From the NCBI GenBank assembly GCA_050288625.1, contig JBNKEE010000045.1, positions 28,155-92,154 on the forward strand: a DNA stretch of 64,000 nucleotides, in the 5' to 3' direction. A model generated the notes under the pieces. That model was not told where the DNA came from. It worked only from the letters and a program-made list of their open reading frames with translations, and searched no databases. Origin of the DNA: JAAGZL01 sp050288625. GTDB lineage: Bacteria; Pseudomonadota; Gammaproteobacteria; Chromatiales; Chromatiaceae. The first letter of the stretch is position 1. Each line of letters opens with the position of its first letter. The position numbers were made by a program, and so were the translations under genes. Below, piece by piece: positions 17,251-26,363 of this stretch.

Positions 17251-19524
17251 GTGGAAGGATTTGAAGAACTAAGAATAAACAGTTCAACCTATCAGTGGTC
17301 TGTGAGGGTATTCTCCATCCTCAAACACCTGCTGAGTGTTAATATCAAGATGCATCATCATGATGGGCAATTGGCGGATGGCGAGATCTTCCTGTTTAAC
17401 CACTTTGCCCGTTTTGAGACCTTTATCCCACAGTATCTCATCTATGAAGAGGATGGGTCCTATTGTCGTTCCCTCGCAGCCAGCGATCTATTCAACGTAG
17501 AAGATAACTTTGCCAATTTTCTGCGCAGTGTTGGTGCTGTCCCAAATAAATACCCCAGATTAATGCCGTTTCTCGCTGCGGAGATATTGCGTGGCCGGAA
17601 AGTAATCATATTTCCAGAGGGAGGGATGGTCAAAGATCGTCGGGTTAAAGACAAACGTGGACGCTATAGCATCTATTCCAGAAGTGCAAAAGAGCGACGC
17701 AAACACCATACTGGCGCTGCTGTGTTATCGCTTAAGGTTGATCTGCTTAAGCAATCTATCATGGGATCTTTTGATAAGGGTGATAATGACAGCATCGAAT
17801 ATTGGGTCAATACCTTACAGCTTTCAGACCGTGATGCTCTGTATGCAGCAGTACAACGCAAATCTACCATTGTCCCGGCAAATATAACCTTCTACCCGAT
17901 GAGGGTTGGTGACAACCTGTTACGTCGAGGTGTAGAACTATTTAACAGTGGTATCAGTAAGCGTCTATCCGAGGAGCTGTTGATAGAGGGAAATATATTG
18001 TTGAAAAACACGGATATGGATATTCGTCTGGGGGATATGATTTGTACGCAGGAGTATTGGAAACTTTGGGAACGCCCAATCACCCTCCGTTGTAGTAAAT
18101 GCATAACAAAGCTGGATGACCTGTTGGTTCCTAACCCGGCTGCAAGCACCATGGAACGGCGTTATCTGTCCTCAAGGATACGTCGTAACTCAGGCAAATT
18201 GCGCGACAGATACATGCGTGCAATTTATGACGAAGTAACGATTAATCTTAGCCATCTTGCATCGCTCATCATCTATTCGCATCTGGAGAAGGGTATACAG
18301 GAGGTCGGATATGACGATTTTCATCGCATGCTTTATCTGGCGGTTAAATATGCACAGAAACTGCCACAAATAAATCTCCATCGCAGTCTGAGAAATCCCG
18401 ATGCCTATTCCAGACTCATGGATGGTATTTGTGATGGACTGGATCAGTTTTTCACCACCGCATCTCAGTTGGAGCTGATTGAGCTTAAAGAAGGTGTATA
18501 CAGATTTTTGCCGAAACTATGTGATGAGCATGATTTTGATATTATTCGAATGGAAAACATGGTTGAGGTGTACGCCAATGAGGCTAAACCTGTCGCAGGC
18601 ATAGTAAAGGTTATAAGTAGGGCGATTAAAAGATCGTCTGCTCCTGATGTTAAAGAGCTTGCCGGATTTAGGTTTGACGATATGTGTATTTCACATAAAT
18701 GGGACAGAGAATGTTTTGATAAGCCGCGCTATGCAGAAATAAACCAACAGGAGACCGCCTCAGAACCTAGCGATCCCTTTTTTATTCTACCTGAAAAACA
18801 TAATAGACTGGGTATTGTGCTTATCCACGGGTTTCTCTCTTCGCCTTCCGAGGTTATAGGATTCGGCAAGCAGCTTGCCTCTTTAGGTTATCCAGTTATA
18901 GGGCCACGTCTGAAAGGTCATGGAACTTCACCGTGGGATTTGCGGGAGAGAAAGTGGGAAGATTGGGCTGAATCAGCACGTGAGGCCTATGACGTGCTGT
19001 TGTCCTATTGTGACCATATATGCCTGGTAGGATTTTCTACCGGCGGTGCGCTCTCTCTCATGCTGGCCTCGGAGCAATTGGACGGGTTGGCAGGGGTGGT
19101 CGCTATATCAGCACCCATAAAGTTTGTTAACAAAAATATGGTGTATGTACCATTTTTGCATACTGCAAACAAACTGGTCAGCTGGATCCCCGCGTACGAA
19201 GGGATACCTTTTAGATACAATAGCGCAACTGAAAATCCTCACATAAATTACCGATCTATGCCGGTACATGCTTTGTTCGAATTGCGTGTGCTAGTAAGTA
19301 AATTGGAGGAGAGACTGAAACATGTCCAATGTCCTGCATTGATTCTACAGGGAGATCATGATCCTGTGGTGGAGCCAGAGAGTGCAACCATTGTTATGAA
19401 TACCATCGGAAGTGAAGACAAGCATCTGGAGATGATACCTTCTGATCGCCATGGGATCCTTTATCGCGATATAGGTGACACAAGAAAATTTGTTATTGAT
19501 TATTTGGATAAGATCAATGCATAA
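17251..19524 (+). CDS. Acyltransferase/alpha-beta hydrolase fusion protein
   Basis: Two enzyme domains are joined in one 757-residue chain. The N-terminal part (about 35-260) looks like a PlsC-type glycerolipid acyltransferase: NHFARFE at 50-56 stands for the NH-x4-D motif, with Glu for Asp, and FPEGG is at 121-125. The middle (about 260-505) has no motif I recognise. The C-terminal part (about 515-757) is an alpha-beta hydrolase like monoacylglycerol lipases: IHGFLSS (oxyanion region), GFSTGG with nucleophile Ser596, GDHDPVV with Asp704 and DRHGIL with His734. The start is GTG 17251 after a purine run. The stop overlaps the downstream lipoprotein start. A role in phospholipid remodelling is my inference. 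Confidence 0.82.
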   Translation: MEGFEELRINSSTYQWSVRVFSILKHLLSVNIKMHHHDGQLADGEIFLFNHFARFETFIPQYLIYEEDGSYCRSLAASDLFNVEDNFANFLRSVGAVPNKYPRLMPFLAAEILRGRKVIIFPEGGMVKDRRVKDKRGRYSIYSRSAKERRKHHTGAAVLSLKVDLLKQSIMGSFDKGDNDSIEYWVNTLQLSDRDALYAAVQRKSTIVPANITFYPMRVGDNLLRRGVELFNSGISKRLSEELLIEGNILLKNTDMDIRLGDMICTQEYWKLWERPITLRCSKCITKLDDLLVPNPAASTMERRYLSSRIRRNSGKLRDRYMRAIYDEVTINLSHLASLIIYSHLEKGIQEVGYDDFHRMLYLAVKYAQKLPQINLHRSLRNPDAYSRLMDGICDGLDQFFTTASQLELIELKEGVYRFLPKLCDEHDFDIIRMENMVEVYANEAKPVAGIVKVISRAIKRSSAPDVKELAGFRFDDMCISHKWDRECFDKPRYAEINQQETASEPSDPFFILPEKHNRLGIVLIHGFLSSPSEVIGFGKQLASLGYPVIGPRLKGHGTSPWDLRERKWEDWAESAREAYDVLLSYCDHICLVGFSTGGALSLMLASEQLDGLAGVVAISAPIKFVNKNMVYVPFLHTANKLVSWIPAYEGIPFRYNSATENPHINYRSMPVHALFELRVLVSKLEERLKHVQCPALILQGDHDPVVEPESATIVMNTIGSEDKHLEMIPSDRHGILYRDIGDTRKFVIDYLDKINA

Positions 19525-20050
19525 GGCCATGCTACTAAATAAACTGCGATCCTGCCGCTTCATGATTGTGCTTCTCTTTTTGTTCCTGCTGGCAGCCTGT
19601 TCGAAAACAGAAAGAGAAGAGGAGGTGTACCTGTTCATTGAGCAAGCGGTAGAGCTTGCAGAGGGACACCAGTTAGGAGCGCTGATGGATCTTACTCAAG
19701 ACGGCTTTACCGCAGGACCAGGTAACCATTCGAGCAAAGATGTGAGAAGGATACTCTTTGTAACCTTCAAACGTTTCGGTAGATTTAGGATTCATTATCC
19801 AAGGCCCTCTGTGCGACTATCTGAAGAGGAAGATACAGCTATAGTTAGAATGAATTTTCTCTTAACTACTGCAGATAAACCTATTCCTGAATTGGAACTT
19901 CTCTACGAAGATTCAACAGCATGGATAAAGGCAGTGGATGAGCGATCAGATTTGTATACACTATCTTTGGAACTGGGTTACGAATCTGGTGATTGGTTGG
20001 TGAAAAAGGCCAGGATAACCAGTTTTACCAGACCACACGGATTATTATAA
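19517..20050 (+). CDS. Putative lipoprotein of unknown function
   Basis: A 177-residue exported protein. The N-terminus has basic residues, a hydrophobic core (MIVLLFLFLLAAC) and a lipobox LAAC, so it should be lipid-anchored in the envelope. The mature part (VYLFIEQAVELAEGHQLGALMDL and GDWLVKKARITSF) is compatible with an NTF2/SnoaL-like small fold, which I cannot confirm. ATG 19517 overlaps the stop of the acyltransferase/hydrolase gene in another frame; ATG 19529 is an alternative. The overlap ties it to a lipid-related enzyme, suggesting an envelope role. Confidence 0.75.
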   Translation: MHKAMLLNKLRSCRFMIVLLFLFLLAACSKTEREEEVYLFIEQAVELAEGHQLGALMDLTQDGFTAGPGNHSSKDVRRILFVTFKRFGRFRIHYPRPSVRLSEEEDTAIVRMNFLLTTADKPIPELELLYEDSTAWIKAVDERSDLYTLSLELGYESGDWLVKKARITSFTRPHGLL

Positions 20051-20115
20051 GGCAAGCCAGATTGAATATGCTGGCCTAACATAGGATCTATATTCATTAT
20101 TTTATGGAATAAACA

Positions 20116-21033
20116 ATGGATGTTGAGAGAAGAAAAAAAGAGGCGTCTGCTCTACGTGCCTTGTTTCACGAACAGTGGCTTCATTTTTTAAAGCTATTGG
20201 GGGTGAATGATGAGGATATATCTGTAGAGCATGTTAGAGATCTTCCTGTTGGAGATGCGATAGATGAGATCGTCGAAGGGACAGACGCCAGGGTGCGCGC
20301 GATTTACAACTATCAAGACGCTCTTCGTTCCGGTGTGCGAAAACTTCTGGGGCACATAGACTCAATTGCTGAGCGGTTGGCCGGACCTATTAAGCTTTCA
20401 CGTAAAAACTTTGTATATGATCCTCAAGCCAGTTCGCTACTGGGGAGTATGGAAGAGGTCAAAAGGCTATGCGATGAGAATGAAGAAGTGCAAAGGTTCA
20501 TAAGGACACATTGCTCTTTAAATCAAGGTAGTTTTTTTGCGCTTTTATTTATGCACTACCATGAAAAGGAGATATTTGGAGATGAGCTTAGGGGTGATTT
20601 TATACACAGAGACGTAAGGCAGACCAGCGTATTTTTTACTGGGCATAGATTAATGGCTCCAGCGGCAAGCGAGTTTGAAGTAAGGTCTGCGCTTAGACAC
20701 ATACTGCTAGAGGATGTGGTTGAATACCTGAAGCTATTGCTAAGCCGTGAACGGCAGAATGAAACGGGAATAAGGGAAATCCACAGTTTAACCGAAAGCA
20801 TGAGGAGTCTTAGCAATCCATACCGTTATCTTGACGAACTGGTAACCATTCTTGAATTGCCTATAGATTTAATATCTCTTGAAGAGAACACTGTCTGCGT
20901 TAACAAAATGGGTATAAAGATAACTGGCTCAGACAGGCCGTATGAGGAGATACATCTACAAGAGATTGAAATAGGTGGTAATCACAACAATCTCTTAGCG
21001 CTGGTGGAGATTACATTTAGCGATATCAACTAA
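20116..21033 (+). CDS. Conserved-looking protein of unknown function, 305 residues
   Basis: I do not recognise this family. The protein is soluble, charged and mostly helical in appearance, with no signal peptide or membrane segment. Visible features are an N-terminal helix rich in Lys and Arg, a central segment with several His and acidic residues (LLFMHYHEKEIFGDELRGDFIHRDVRQT), a GHRLMAP stretch and a leucine-rich helix (HILLEDVVEYLKLLLSR). It lies 65 bases after the lipoprotein gene in the same direction and could share its transcript. Codon use looks like that of its neighbours, and the frame is open throughout, so it is probably a real gene. Confidence 0.7.
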   Translation: MDVERRKKEASALRALFHEQWLHFLKLLGVNDEDISVEHVRDLPVGDAIDEIVEGTDARVRAIYNYQDALRSGVRKLLGHIDSIAERLAGPIKLSRKNFVYDPQASSLLGSMEEVKRLCDENEEVQRFIRTHCSLNQGSFFALLFMHYHEKEIFGDELRGDFIHRDVRQTSVFFTGHRLMAPAASEFEVRSALRHILLEDVVEYLKLLLSRERQNETGIREIHSLTESMRSLSNPYRYLDELVTILELPIDLISLEENTVCVNKMGIKITGSDRPYEEIHLQEIEIGGNHNNLLALVEITFSDIN

Positions 21034-21110
21034 ATCAAATTACACTTTTTACCCCTTATCCTGTATTTTTTCCTATAAAATAGCCTTATTTATCTATTGA
21101 GCAGCATCAA

Positions 21111-21791
21111 GTGATATCTGATAAGACCAACATCAAAGACATTCTATCTGCATTCAATTTTTTAAATCTGGCAGACGACAAAATGCGCGAAAAGTTTCTG
21201 CAGTCCGCGCTGATAGCCCACCTGGAACCAGGTCAGCATGTGTGCCAGCAGGGGGATGAGTGTGCCCATCTCGCTCTGGTTATGAGTGGAACCGCTAGGA
21301 TATACAAACTGGGAGAGAGCGGAAGGGAGATCACTCTCTACCGTATCGGACGCGGAGAAAGCTGTATACTTACCGCATCCTGCATACTTAGTCAGATGCC
21401 GTTTCCAGCGTTTGCTGTTTGCGAAGAGACGGTGACGGCGGCAGTGGTTCCATCTGTCCAGATTCGGCAGTGGCTGGCTGAGTCACCATTATGGCGCGAC
21501 TATGTTTTCGGTCTGGTCGCTCATCGCATGGCAGATATCATCAGCCTAGTAGAGGAGGTGGTTTTTCGTCGCATGGATCAGCGTATTGCCGACTATTTGG
21601 TTCAGCACTGCTCTCAAGATGGCCAGCGTATTGAGATCACTCACCAATTGATGGCGTCTGATCTTGGAACCTCCCGCGAGGTGGTAAGCAGAATACTGAA
21701 GGATTTTGAGAGCAATGGCCTCATTCATGTGGCGCGAGGTTCGGTGGAGATCGTCGACCAGGCACAGCTACAGAACAGAACCATGATATGA
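21111..21791 (+). CDS. Crp/Fnr family transcriptional regulator
   Basis: A 226-residue regulator with an N-terminal cyclic-nucleotide-binding-like barrel (LEPGQHVCQQGDECAHLALVMSGTARIYKLGESGREITLYRIG, residues about 35-80), a long dimer helix and a C-terminal helix-turn-helix (THQLMASDLGTSREVVSRILKDFESNGLI). It lacks the N-terminal cysteine cluster of Fnr, but cysteines occur in the barrel (CQQGDEC, GESCILTASC), as in other members near sulfur- or oxygen-related genes; its signal is unknown. The start is GTG 21111. A perfect palindrome lies just after its stop, before a DUF2892 gene that may be its target. Confidence 0.9.
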   Translation: MISDKTNIKDILSAFNFLNLADDKMREKFLQSALIAHLEPGQHVCQQGDECAHLALVMSGTARIYKLGESGREITLYRIGRGESCILTASCILSQMPFPAFAVCEETVTAAVVPSVQIRQWLAESPLWRDYVFGLVAHRMADIISLVEEVVFRRMDQRIADYLVQHCSQDGQRIEITHQLMASDLGTSREVVSRILKDFESNGLIHVARGSVEIVDQAQLQNRTMI

Positions 21792-21798
21792 CGATCTG

Positions 21799-21813
21799 TG
21801 TGACATAGTCACA
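21799..21813. promoter_or_regulatory. Crp/Fnr-type palindromic operator candidate
   Basis: TGTGAC-ATA-GTCACA is a perfect 6+3+6 dyad. It lies 7 bases after the Crp/Fnr gene stop and about 100 bases before the DUF2892 gene. It resembles the E. coli Crp half-sites (TGTGA/TCACA) but with a five-base rather than six-base spacer, so a different Crp/Fnr member, perhaps the adjacent one, is the likely binder. Confidence 0.55.
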
Positions 21814-21913
21814 GACAAGCGGCGCTTACAGCGCTATCTTTCTGACCTATAAACCGTCGATCCGGTTGTTATGTAGGGTCGGCACCTTTATAGTCATATA
21901 TCTGGAGACCGTT

Positions 21914-22099
21914 ATGAAACAGAACGTTGGTGGAATTGACCGTATCTTGCGCCTGGTGGTAGGTATTGCATTGATTGCATGGGGTGTTGTGGCTCAAAAC
22001 TGGTGGGGGGCTGTTGGCATCATACCTCTATTTACCGCAGCCATCGGCTGGTGCCCACTTTATCCTCTGATTGGCCTTAGCACCTGTAAGAGCGAGTAA
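21914..22099 (+). CDS. DUF2892 small membrane protein (first copy)
   Basis: A 61-residue protein with two membrane segments: MKQNVGGIDRILRLVVGIALIAWG and WWGAVGIIPLFTAAIGWCPLYPLIGL. The NVGGIDR start and the GWCPLY segment are hallmarks of DUF2892 (the YgaP-like inner-membrane domain). A GGAG site lies at 21904-21907 before ATG 21914. A paralogue lies on the minus strand at 42571-42762 with over half of its residues the same by eye. Two cysteines near the end are kept in both copies. In other proteins this domain is fused to rhodanese, so a link to sulfur transfer is possible but not shown. Confidence 0.9.
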   Translation: MKQNVGGIDRILRLVVGIALIAWGVVAQNWWGAVGIIPLFTAAIGWCPLYPLIGLSTCKSE

Positions 22100-22122
22100 T
22101 AGCATTCCTATCTAAATATCCT

Positions 22123-22153
22123 GCTGCGGGGCACTATTCGTGTGCTCCGCAGC
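22123..22153. other. Long hairpin after the DUF2892 gene
   Basis: GCTGCGGGGCAC (22123-22134) pairs with GTGCTCCGCAGC (22142-22153) with one G-U pair and a seven-base loop. It starts 24 bases after the DUF2892 stop. No T run follows directly, so it is a possible but atypical terminator. The remaining 180 bases before the next gene hold nothing else I can name. Confidence 0.5.
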
Positions 22154-22334
22154 CTACGATCACCATTTATCTTTCCCTGTCTTTACCAGCCTTCTATCTG
22201 GATTTGAGTTTGGCGGAGTCCCTGACTGCTTTAAATGATCCGCATCAAGATTATTCGCTTGAAAATACACCTATTAGGAGCCAAGCTTTAGAGAAGTAGC
22301 GATTATACATGGGTTCATTGTTGTTATTGATCAG

Positions 22335-25300
22335 ATGGCGAAACGTAAACACCAGAAAAAGTCCCAGAATCAATTACATCGTAAATTTCTGGCGATCAGC
22401 GACTGTAATCAGGTGTTATTACGGGCAGATAACGAACAGACACTACTTGATGATATTTGCCATATTATTTGTGAGGATGCAGGCTATGGTATGGCGTGGG
22501 TGGGATACGCCGAGCATGATGATGCCAAGTCTATAACCGTTCGCTCATTGGCTGGTGCCGAAAAGGGGTTCCTCTCCAGGAATAATCTTACCTGGTGTGA
22601 TTGCGTTGAAGGAAACTGCCCATGCGGGGTCGCTGTCCGTTCCGGTAAAACAGCATATATGCAGAATCTATGCGAAGAAGAAGGGTCTGCCCCATGTGTT
22701 GAGTATGCCTTCTCCTCTGGTTTCAGATCAGCCATAGCTTTTCCCCTAAAAGACGATAGTGCATTCACATTTGGTGTGCTGTGTATCTACTCCACTCAGG
22801 CAGAAGCCTTTCCACCGGATGAAGTCGAACTTCTAGAAGAGTTGGCTGGCGACATGGCCTTTGGCATCAACTCATTGCGATTGCGGACTGAGCGTAAAGA
22901 GGCAGAGCGGCAGCTTGTCGCCAGTGAGCAACTGTTTCGCACCATGGTCGAGAATTCGCCAGACTACATTGCACGTTATGACCGGGATTTGCGTCGCGTA
23001 TATATAAATCCAACTTTACAGAAGTTGTTTAGTGAACCTGTAGATAGGCTGTTAGGAAAGACCTCCGAGAATTCTCCTTCGTTGATTGAGCCTGAGTACT
23101 ACATGGCAAATATCAGACGGGTGATTGAAACAGCTGAGGAATGTTTCGGCGAGGTTTCTTTCCGAGATGTCAATGGAGATATGCGTTGGGCTAGTATGCG
23201 CTTTGCTCCAGAATACGATTCCGATGGCATGGTCGCGTCAGTATTAGTTATCTCCCACGACATAACCAAGCGCAAGCAAGCTGAAGATAGAATACTTCAA
23301 TCAGAGCAACGCCTGCGGCTACACGCTGAACTGTCTCCTTTAGGATTTTTGGAATGGGATGAAAATTTCTGTGCAACTGAGTGGAATGCAGCATGCGAAC
23401 AGATCTTTGGCTACACCAGAGAGGAGGCTATTGGTCGGTATGCAAAGGATTTGATCATACCGGTTGAGATTCACGACTTAGTTGACGGAGTTTTTCATGA
23501 TCTAATGGACGGAAGCGGTGGTCGACACAGTATAAACGAGAATATAACCAAGGATGGTCGTACCATCACATGTGAGTGGTTCAATACAACGTTAGTAAAC
23601 AGAGATGGTAAGGCTATTGGCGTTGCGTCAATATGCAGGGATGTCACCGAACTCGAACAGGCTGAAAAGGAACGTCAACTCCACGCTGAATTTCTCACAA
23701 ACATGGACAGGGTCAACCGTGCGATACAGAGTACCAGTGATCCTGAGACCATGATGAGTAATGTGCTTGATGAGGTGCTAGGTATCTTTGGTTGTGACCG
23801 GGCTTACCTGCTATATCCTTGTGATCCGAACGCGTCTACCTGGTCGGTGCCGATAGAGCGTACTCGACCGGAGTACCCAGGTGTGCTTGAGTTTGGTCTT
23901 GATATGCCTATGAACGATGTGGTCACTTGGTCTATGGATATGGTGCTTGGCTCAGAGCATCCTATACGTGTAGGTTTAGGAACCGAGTATAAGGTGGCAG
24001 AGGTTCTACAGGAACAGTTTAGTATTCGTTCTTTTATGGCTACTGCGCTGTATCCAAGAGTAGATAAACCATGGCAGTTTGGTATTCACCAGTGTTCTCA
24101 TGATCGTTCCTGGACCGATCAGGAGATGGTCCTGTTTGAGGAGATAGGCCATCGTTTATCTGACGGCCTCAGCAGTCTGTTAACATTGAGCAATCTGCGT
24201 GAGAGTGAAGAACGCTTTCGCTTGGTGTTTGAGAATTCACCGCTGCCTATTCAAGAAGAGGATTATTCATCAGTCAAGGCGCGATTGGACGAGATAAAAG
24301 ATGTCAGCACTGACGATATTGAATCCTACCTAAAAGATAACCCTGAGGTTGTTAAGGAATGCGCTGGATTAGTGCGCGTGGTTAACGTAAATCAGGCCTC
24401 GGTGGCTCTGCACGAGTCGGAAAGCAAGGAGCAGGTTTTACATGGACTTCCACAGGTCTTTACATCTGAGACCTATGATGCCTTTCGTGCGCTACTGGTT
24501 GGCTTGGCCGATGGTCAGAAGGATCTGGTATTTGAAAGCATCCTGCAGACCCTGTCTGGACGATGCCGCAAGGTGAATATCTATATCTCGGTCTGTTCCG
24601 GCTATGAGCATAGTCTTGGCAAGGTTCTAGTGTCTATTATTGACATAACCGAGCGTAAACGTTCCGAAGAGAGACTACGCTTAGCGGCAAGCGTATTTGC
24701 AAGTAGCCAGGAGGGAATATTGATCAGTGATGCCGATAATCACATCATAGATGTCAATCCTGCATTCACGCGCCTGACCGGATATACCCGAGATGAGGTT
24801 TTGGGCAAAGATCCCAGTATGCTTAGCGCCGGACACCAGACTAGAGAATTTTATGACGAGATGTGGATGGCGATTAACACTCAAGGAGAGTGGCAGGGAG
24901 AGGTGTGGAATCGGCGCAAGTCGGGAGAGGTATATGCGGAGTTGCTCTCCATTGTTGCGGTCAAAGACGAAGGAGGTCGGTTACAGCACTATGTGGGCGC
25001 GTTTACTGATATAAGTATACTTAAAGAGCATGAGGCAGAGCTTGATCACATTGCCCATTACGACATGCTGACATCTGTGCCCAACCGACGTCTGCTCAGC
25101 GACAGGTTAGATCAGGCCATCGCGCGTGCTAAACGAAATGGTAAAAGTCTTGCTATCTGCTATCTGGATCTAGATGGATTCAAACCAATTAACGATCAGT
25201 TCGGACACGAAGGTGGTGACCGCATGCTGGTTGAGATCGCCCGTCGTCTTGAGTGGATATCTCGCTCCGATGATACTGTTGCCAGGCTGGGCGGGGACGA

Positions 25301-26363
25301 GTTTGTACTATTGTGGAATGACATTACATCTGATGCTGATTGTGCACATGCATTGGATCGAGTTCTGGAAACGGTTTCCGAACCGATGGAGCTTGATGGT
25401 ATGCCGGTCTCCATTTCTGCAAGTATAGGTGTGACGCTCTATCCTGATGATGATGTTGATGCCGATACCCTATTGCGTCATGCAGATCAGGCCATGTATT
25501 CGGCGAAGCGTTTTGGCAGGAATCATTACCAGATGTTTGATATTAGGTTGGAGAGACAGATTGCTTCGCAATATGAGTTCCTGACTATGGTAGAGAGAGG
25601 TCTTGAATCAGAACAGTTTGAGCTTTACTACCAGCCTAAAGTAGATTGCACCTCAGGAAGTCTTTATGGGTGTGAAGCACTGTTGCGCTGGAAGGATCCT
25701 GTTCTGGGATTAGTCGGCCCTTCTGAATTTCTGCCGATGATCGAAGAGGATAGTTTGGCATTCCGAGTAGGGTGTTGGGTAATAGATCATGCCGTTCAAC
25801 AGGCAAGAAGCTGGAACGATAAAGGAATCACTACCCCAATAAGCATTAACCTTTTTCCATGCCATCTTAAAAATCCATCTTTTATGGACGATGTTCATGG
25901 TGCAATCAAAAACTACTGGCCGGAGATGCCAAAGGGACGCCTTCTAATGGAGATTGTAGAATCGTCAAATCTGGAGGAACTGGATCCGATAGAACAGGTT
26001 ATCAATGAGTGTCTGACTATGGGTATAGGTTTCTCTCTTGATGACTTTGGCACTGGCTTCTCTTCCCTGGTGTATTTGCGCCGCCTTAGTATAGAGGAGT
26101 TAAAAATAGACAGATCATTCGTACGTGACATGCTCAATGATCCAGATGACGAGGCGATTGTAGAGGGCGTGATAGGCTTGGGTAAAGCCTTTGGGCTGCG
26201 AGTGGTCGCTGAAGGCGTAGAGACTATAGATCAGATTAGACACCTCAGGGGCCTGGGTTGCTCAATAGCGCAGGGATTTGTTTTGGGGCGACCGATGTCG
26301 GTAGAGAACTTCGAAAAGTGGTATGAAGATTTTATGGTAAATGGGAAAGAAAGATGTCAATGA
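22335..26363 (+). CDS. GAF/PAS sensor with GGDEF and EAL domains (c-di-GMP turnover)
   Basis: This 1342-residue protein should make or break cyclic di-GMP under control of several sensory domains. The order by reading is: GAF (about 20-185), PAS (200-315), PAS (325-440), GAF (450-620), PAS (630-770), PAS (775-895), GGDEF (905-1070) and EAL (1085-1335). GGDEF is intact at about residue 985, with an RSDD inhibitory site five residues before it. EAL is intact: CEALLRW near 1113, EIVESS, DDFGTGFSS near 1235, LKIDRSF, VVAEGVET and AQGF. There is no membrane segment. The first GAF carries a dense cysteine cluster. The last 10 bases overlap the hemerythrin gene. Confidence 0.93.
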   Translation: MAKRKHQKKSQNQLHRKFLAISDCNQVLLRADNEQTLLDDICHIICEDAGYGMAWVGYAEHDDAKSITVRSLAGAEKGFLSRNNLTWCDCVEGNCPCGVAVRSGKTAYMQNLCEEEGSAPCVEYAFSSGFRSAIAFPLKDDSAFTFGVLCIYSTQAEAFPPDEVELLEELAGDMAFGINSLRLRTERKEAERQLVASEQLFRTMVENSPDYIARYDRDLRRVYINPTLQKLFSEPVDRLLGKTSENSPSLIEPEYYMANIRRVIETAEECFGEVSFRDVNGDMRWASMRFAPEYDSDGMVASVLVISHDITKRKQAEDRILQSEQRLRLHAELSPLGFLEWDENFCATEWNAACEQIFGYTREEAIGRYAKDLIIPVEIHDLVDGVFHDLMDGSGGRHSINENITKDGRTITCEWFNTTLVNRDGKAIGVASICRDVTELEQAEKERQLHAEFLTNMDRVNRAIQSTSDPETMMSNVLDEVLGIFGCDRAYLLYPCDPNASTWSVPIERTRPEYPGVLEFGLDMPMNDVVTWSMDMVLGSEHPIRVGLGTEYKVAEVLQEQFSIRSFMATALYPRVDKPWQFGIHQCSHDRSWTDQEMVLFEEIGHRLSDGLSSLLTLSNLRESEERFRLVFENSPLPIQEEDYSSVKARLDEIKDVSTDDIESYLKDNPEVVKECAGLVRVVNVNQASVALHESESKEQVLHGLPQVFTSETYDAFRALLVGLADGQKDLVFESILQTLSGRCRKVNIYISVCSGYEHSLGKVLVSIIDITERKRSEERLRLAASVFASSQEGILISDADNHIIDVNPAFTRLTGYTRDEVLGKDPSMLSAGHQTREFYDEMWMAINTQGEWQGEVWNRRKSGEVYAELLSIVAVKDEGGRLQHYVGAFTDISILKEHEAELDHIAHYDMLTSVPNRRLLSDRLDQAIARAKRNGKSLAICYLDLDGFKPINDQFGHEGGDRMLVEIARRLEWISRSDDTVARLGGDEFVLLWNDITSDADCAHALDRVLETVSEPMELDGMPVSISASIGVTLYPDDDVDADTLLRHADQAMYSAKRFGRNHYQMFDIRLERQIASQYEFLTMVERGLESEQFELYYQPKVDCTSGSLYGCEALLRWKDPVLGLVGPSEFLPMIEEDSLAFRVGCWVIDHAVQQARSWNDKGITTPISINLFPCHLKNPSFMDDVHGAIKNYWPEMPKGRLLMEIVESSNLEELDPIEQVINECLTMGIGFSLDDFGTGFSSLVYLRRLSIEELKIDRSFVRDMLNDPDDEAIVEGVIGLGKAFGLRVVAEGVETIDQIRHLRGLGCSIAQGFVLGRPMSVENFEKWYEDFMVNGKERCQ

